From Terrihalobacillus insolitus (lineage in GTDB: Bacteria; Bacillota; Bacilli; Bacillales; Amphibacillaceae): a DNA stretch of 64,000 nt. The notes beneath the pieces were generated by a model. It had not been told where the DNA came from, searched no databases, and saw nothing but the letters and a program-made list of their open reading frames with translations. Each line of letters opens with the position of its first letter. The stretch's first letter is position 1. This document shows positions 60,023 through 64,000 of this stretch, piece by piece. Location of the stretch: NCBI RefSeq assembly GCF_028416575.1, contig NZ_JAMQKB010000010.1, forward strand, positions 53,960 to 117,959, given 5' to 3'. The position numbers were made by a program, and so were the translations under genes.

Positions 60023-60899
60023 TTAAGGATATCTTGCACTAAAATAATCATCACCAATGTTTTTACGCTGCAAATTGAACTGAACATCCACTCCTGAACG
60101 TACAGAAAATGATAATTTTGCATAACCCTGTTGGTGTCCATAGGCAGTGTAAGCTTCTAAATGATTGTAGTTAGCCTTTTCAATAACAAAGATAGCATAT
60201 CCTTTGTACGTATAGAAATAATTGTCTTGCTCTGAAACACTCCATTTATATCCACCACCATAAGACTCCATGCCACCCTCTGGCGGTAAATAAGTGGCTG
60301 ATTTGAAGTAATCAGATTGTGTTCCGTAAATATGCCTATATGTTACTCCACCTACTTTTCCAGTTTGCATATAGTTATTCCAACTTATAGCCAAAATATC
60401 TGTCATTTTAAAGGAAGGTACACCTGACCATTGAAACCTACTATCCAATCTTGCTTTAGTTCTGTTAGTGCTAGAATCATAGTAAAAGTTATCAACTGTA
60501 AGAGTTACATTCACCGAAGCAGCCATAGAAACCATTTCATCCTCGGTGTAGTTAGAGTTACCTCTATTTTTCTTTAGTAATTCAACTTTGTTCCTTCGTA
60601 TAACCTAAATTCTCTAATTGACTTTCAGGAATATTTGCCATTTTCTTATAGTGATCTTTAAATTTCATCTTATAGCTTCTGATTGAATCTATTTCCTCGT
60701 TCGAAAGCCCCTTATCTTTTAGTTCCTCTCTTGATAGCTCATTCATCTTTTTGGCCCATTGATATTCATTGATGGTGACGTTACTAACTCTGTTGTTGTT
60801 ATCGACTTTGTTGTTTGATTCCGCAGAAACAGAGGAAAAGGCTGTACCCATTAACACAAACAAGATAATTAAACTTGATACTAAAGTTTTCCTTTTCAA
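60023..60899 (-). pseudogene. Secreted protein gene with a one-base frameshift
   Basis: The first part (60899-60582, 105 codons) has a signal peptide (LIILFVLMGTAFSSVSA) and helical repeats ending LENLGYTKEQS. The second (to 60023) lies in another frame and continues upstream as VELLKKNRGNSNYTEDEMVS. Removing one A from CAAAGTT near 60590 joins them as LGYTKEQ-VELLKK. The C-terminal domain is strand-rich. Function unknown; homologous to the decayed gene downstream. Sequencing error or true inactivation cannot be told apart here. Confidence 0.65.
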
Positions 60900-61104
60900 A
60901 CTTACTCCTCCTTTTAACTTTTTTAATCAAAGCTACTACCAACAACTAAGAGTGATTAGATAAAATATATTACCTCCTCTTTCGGCATTTTGGCTGTTCA
61001 ATAGTATGTTTTTATTCTTAGATTGAGCCACACCATAGACCTAAAATTTTAGTGAGCTATCAACTTTTGTGTAAGGTCTTACTTAATAAACAATTATCAC
61101 GAAG

Positions 61105-61139
61105 AAAGGTTACGGTTTTTTAAAAATTTTTCGTAACCC
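61105..61139. other. Hairpin ahead of the secreted-protein gene
   Basis: GGTTACG and CGTAACC enclose a long A/T run. It may be a leader hairpin or a leftover terminator. Confidence 0.4.
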
Positions 61140-61195
61140 TTCAACCTTTTGAAGTGTTATTAAAAGGAATACTCAGTTGAAAGGTGATGAAAAAA

Positions 61196-61678
61196 ATGAA
61201 ACAGTTAGCATTTCGTATTATCCCCGCAATCATTGTAGGTGTCATTGTTTTACTATCATTCTCTAACACAACAGAAGCGGAAAGAAGGTATAAATATGGT
61301 GCAAAGACACCACCTCCTGTAGAAGAAATGAATATAGACGGATTTTTCAATTCAAACCACCAGTATTTGTTAGATGGAACCAATCTATTAACGATATATA
61401 ATTCTGATTATGTTCGAATAGAAGGAACTACTTACGCAAAGCAATATGTTGATACTATTGGAGTGACCTTCTACCTTCAGAAGTGGAATGGCGTTTCCTG
61501 GGAGTATACTGGAGCCGGAACAACATATAGTGGTTCTAAACGAGACGTGTTTGATAAAACCGTATTACGTAGTGCGGAAGCGGGGTACTATTACAGGTTA
61601 AAGACAAGGCATTGGATTTCTCATAATGGAGTTTATGAGCAAGGGGAGAGAGTAAGCGACTATATTTTAATGAAATAA
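61196..61678 (+). CDS. Secreted beta-rich protein, DUF6147-like
   Basis: About 160 residues. Start ambiguous between ATGs at 61187 and 61196; the latter has better spacing from AAAGGTGAT. Signal peptide (FRIIPAIIVGVIVLLSFSNT) with cleavage after TTEA. The mature part has IGVTFYLQKWNGVSWEYTG, AEAGYYYRLKTRHWIS and YEQGERVSDYI, resembling small secreted DUF6147-type proteins. Function unknown. Shares a bidirectional terminator with the anti-sigma gene. Confidence 0.7.
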   Translation: MKQLAFRIIPAIIVGVIVLLSFSNTTEAERRYKYGAKTPPPVEEMNIDGFFNSNHQYLLDGTNLLTIYNSDYVRIEGTTYAKQYVDTIGVTFYLQKWNGVSWEYTGAGTTYSGSKRDVFDKTVLRSAEAGYYYRLKTRHWISHNGVYEQGERVSDYILMK

Positions 61679-61706
61679 AAAAGCTAGGGTTCAGACCCTG
61701 GCTTTT
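61679..61706. terminator. Bidirectional terminator
   Basis: AAAGCTAGGGT, TCAG, ACCCTGGCTTT (one mismatch) with A/T runs on both sides, shared by the convergent genes. Confidence 0.85.
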
Positions 61707-62475
61707 ACATGTTATCCGCAAACAGTATCAATTCTTCTTTTGGTAACTCCCCTAAAACTATTACATATACATTCCCTTTCAAGAACTCAAGTTTTGAACT
61801 CCCGTCCTTGGAAACAGTTAAATACCCTTCACCATGTTTAAGCTGAACCTTATTTATATTAGCACTATTTGCTCCTGAACCTACAGTAGTATCACTATCA
61901 AGAGAACTTAATGTTACCCAAAATGACTTTTCTTGATTAGAAAATGTGAACCGTACCTTATTTGAAATATCTTCTCCCTGCAATATAAACAAGTCAGCAT
62001 TCTTGAATTTATAACCTTGGGGAACATATCCAAAGGACGGAATAGGAAATTCAACATTCTTTTGAACTTCTTCCAATTTGTGAACGGTCTTTATTTCTTC
62101 ACTTATATCAACTTCATTACTTTGGGCTCCGATAGTTGGTGGTTCAGTTTTTGCATCATTTACATCTTTGTCCTGATTACCAAAAAAGAAAGAAGCTATA
62201 TCTCCTGGCATCTCCTTGAATGTTTGGTAAAAAGGATTGAACGCTTTTGTTTCAATCATATTCCCGAAAATGAAGGCTCCTAAGAACATAGATATAAAAA
62301 CAATTGAAACGTTACGAAGGAAGGTTTTTCTATTTCTGCTTTTTTCTATAGACCTTATTTTCTTTTTAACTTTTTTCCAAGAAGGCCGATAATCAGATGA
62401 GTGATCATCTGGTTTGCTATTTTCCATCTTATCAATAGACTCATCAAATAAACGATCAAATTCGTCCTTATTCAT
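61705..62475 (-). CDS. Membrane anti-sigma-like protein, DUF4367
   Basis: 256 residues. Cytoplasmic N-terminus (~70 residues), one membrane helix (VSIVFISMFLGAFIFG), then an external domain with PSFGYVPQGYKFKNADLF and SKLEFLKGNVYVIVLGELP, as in DUF4367 proteins. Its ATG overlaps the sigma gene by eight bases, so the two should be coupled and it likely holds the sigma factor at the membrane. Confidence 0.8.
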   Translation of the reverse strand: MNKDEFDRLFDESIDKMENSKPDDHSSDYRPSWKKVKKKIRSIEKSRNRKTFLRNVSIVFISMFLGAFIFGNMIETKAFNPFYQTFKEMPGDIASFFFGNQDKDVNDAKTEPPTIGAQSNEVDISEEIKTVHKLEEVQKNVEFPIPSFGYVPQGYKFKNADLFILQGEDISNKVRFTFSNQEKSFWVTLSSLDSDTTVGSGANSANINKVQLKHGEGYLTVSKDGSSKLEFLKGNVYVIVLGELPKEELILFADNM

Positions 62476-63034
62476 CTTGGAAACCCCATTTCTTCATTTT
62501 CTGTTTCAGAGCTTTTCTTGCACGATGTAGTTTTTGTTTAATAGCCCCTTCAGTTGCATTTTGCTCTTTTGCAATGTCCTTATTAGACTTGTCATTAATC
62601 CATTTAGACTCTATGATGTTTTGGTATTCCGAATTAATCTCTAATATGCTTTTAGAAATGTTTTCTTCCATCATTTTGACTTCTACTTTCTTTTCAACTG
62701 ATTCGTCTTGATTATTTACATCATTATTTATGACACTTTCAATATCATCTTGGTTACGTATTTTTTTGTTTTTTCTTATTACATTAAAGGTTAAATTTTT
62801 AGTAACCACTCGTATCCAGCCAATTAACTGTTGCTCATTTTCGATGTTAGGAGCATTGTAAATTGTTTTCATGAAAGCTTCTTGTACTATATCTTCAGCA
62901 GTTGAGTGATCGTGAATTATTTGTATGGAAACACCATAAACAAGTTTGTAAAAATCTTGATAAACTTCTTCTTGTAACGATTTATCCAAAGAGGCAAAAT
63001 CAGTCTTAGTAAGAAGGAAAAGTTTTGTTTTCAT
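62468..63034 (-). CDS. ECF-type RNA polymerase sigma factor
   Basis: 188 residues. Region 2: VSIQIIHDHSTAEDIVQEAF and LIGWIRVVTKNLTFNVIRK. A charged linker leads to region 4: SEYQNIIESKWINDKSNKDI and TEGAIKQKLHRARKALKQK. Followed by its membrane anti-sigma partner. It may control the secreted proteins nearby; this is only suggested by location. Confidence 0.9.
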   Translation of the reverse strand: MKTKLFLLTKTDFASLDKSLQEEVYQDFYKLVYGVSIQIIHDHSTAEDIVQEAFMKTIYNAPNIENEQQLIGWIRVVTKNLTFNVIRKNKKIRNQDDIESVINNDVNNQDESVEKKVEVKMMEENISKSILEINSEYQNIIESKWINDKSNKDIAKEQNATEGAIKQKLHRARKALKQKMKKWGFQDE

Positions 63035-63271
63035 ATATTATACTCCCTATCTTTTCTTTTATTTTTTAAACTGATCCTTACCGTTCCTATATCAATATAG
63101 TTAATTCTTATACTAGCATTAAATTCCAATAGATAATAGATTCAATGTATAAATTTTAAGATACTATAAAACTATTTAAACTATTTTACATTATTAGCGT
63201 AACCAATGACCAACTGAATTGTTTAATAAGTGAAACCTTCATAAATTGGTGAATAAAGAAAGGGGATCGTT

Positions 63272-63874
63272 ATGAGGCGCTTATTAATTTTAACTACTGT
63301 ATTTTTACTTATGGCTATCGCTTCTCCTAGCTTAGCTTCGGAAGGGGAGAGAGCACCTAACTTTAAGGATTATTTCGTATCCTTTAACAATCAAGTTGAC
63401 GTTAATCTAATTAAAAATTACGGCGGCGAAGTGAAACGTCAATATCAAAACATGCCTGTTGTTTCAGTTACCTTACCTGAAAAAGCAGCTAAAGCACTAA
63501 GTAATAATCCAAGAGTTGAATACGTCGAAGCAGACGGTAAGGTTAAGGCGATTGGTCAAGAAACTCCTTGGGGGGTTCCGCATGTAAAAGCTACGGAAGT
63601 TCAAGAAAGTGGTTTATTAGGAACAGGTGTTAAGGTCGGAGTTTTAGACACGGGTATAGATTACTTACATGAAGATTTGAATGTAAGTGGAGGTGTATCG
63701 TTTGTTTCAGGGACAGCTAGTTATATGGATGATAACGGTCATGGAACTCATGTTGCAGGGACTGTATCAGCCCAAAATAATGATGTTGGAGTAATTGGTG
63801 TAGCTCCAAATGTAGAATTATACGGAATTAAAGTTTTAGATCAATTTGGGAATGGAAGCTATAGTGATGTAATT
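63272..63874 (+). pseudogene. Subtilisin-like serine protease, interrupted by IS
   Basis: Signal peptide (LILTTVFLLMAIASPSLASE), I9-type propeptide (DYFVSFNNQVDVNLIKNYGG and RVEYVEADGKVKAIG), then the S8 catalytic domain with Asp (VGVLDTGIDYLHED) and His (NGHGTHVAGTVSA). After SYSDVI the frame enters foreign DNA and stops seven codons later. The catalytic Ser half is missing in the window; it may continue after the insertion. Confidence 0.88.
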
Positions 63875-64000
63875 TGGATAGGTTACACTTAGTTGGACAG
63901 ACTCATTAAGGTCATGTAAACTTGATTCAATACAAAGTCGGAGGAGAATCAATTTATGGCCAAAAGAGAAAGAAGAACATTCTCAAAAGAGTTTAAAGAA
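63875..64000 (+). mobile_element. IS3-family insertion sequence, left end
   Basis: Foreign DNA starts about TGGATAGGTTACACTTAGTT, right where the subtilase frame is lost, and leads to a transposase start after GGAGGAG. IS3 elements often start with TG. The other end lies outside the window. Confidence 0.75.
63956..64000 (+). CDS. IS3-family transposase OrfA, 5' end
   Basis: ATG behind GGAGGAG. The 15 visible codons (MAKRERRTFSKEFKE) are typical of IS3-group OrfA helix-turn-helix proteins. Cut off by the window end. Confidence 0.75.
   Translation, partial: MAKRERRTFSKEFKE

Overview
The window is a stretch of a spore-forming Bacillaceae chromosome. Gene order follows the ywlC-to-ywdI segment of Bacillus subtilis closely: ywlC, spoIIR, prmC-prfA, tdk, rpmE, rho, glpX, murA2, transaldolase, fba, spo0F, pyrG, rpoE, acyl-CoA dehydrogenase genes, fadF, clsB, argS, ywiB, speB-speE, pbpG, ywhD, ywhB, ywfO, lipL, pta, hemQ, cwlJ-gerQ, ywdK, ywdI. 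Sporulation and germination genes (spoIIR, spo0F, a YhcN/YlaJ lipoprotein, cwlJ, gerQ) support an endospore former. Differences from B. subtilis (a fused IcmF mutase, type B L31, many dispersed repeats) argue for another Bacillaceae genus. I cannot name the species.

Layout. 0-3 kb: ywlC (cut by the window edge), a DnaA-box cluster, ywlB-like, spoIIR. 3.1-5.5 kb: an inserted, visibly AT-rich type II restriction-modification pair with its own promoter and a perfect inverted-repeat operator candidate. 5.6-8.2 kb: prmC, prfA and a spore lipoprotein. 8.4-10.9 kb: a small holin-like toxin, a Vsr/DUF559-like nuclease with a C-terminal winged helix, and, right behind it, a 1-kb array of ~194-bp units built from paired 19-bp motifs. 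11-23 kb: tdk, rpmE2, rho, gluconeogenic genes, spo0F, pyrG (with its CTP attenuator), rpoE and a C39 peptidase. 23.2-34.9 kb: one long fatty and branched acyl-CoA degradation operon (fadF, thiolase, hydroxyacyl-CoA dehydrogenase, two acyl-CoA dehydrogenases, meaB, a TetR regulator, icmF) with a palindrome inside its promoter. 35-54 kb: lipid, translation, polyamine, cell wall, lipoate, acetate, heme and germination genes, including an orphan AimR-like receptor and a second array of the same repeat architecture. 54-64 kb: accessory DNA with an acyltransferase, Ku with a ligD remnant, a second small toxin, a decayed cluster of secreted proteins, an ECF sigma/anti-sigma pair, and a subtilase gene interrupted by an IS3-type element at the window end.

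Three dispersed repeat families overlie this backbone. Family A is a MITE-like element with GTTCAAAAAGTC terminal inverted repeats and 5-bp AT-rich target duplications. Family C is a multi-hairpin intergenic element. Family D is the pair of GCGGACT arrays. In family D both arrays keep the same four-site, ~194-bp plan, and the arm tails differ between arrays while staying complementary within each. This array pair, with the adjacent nuclease, is the best candidate for an undescribed system here; the functional link is inference.
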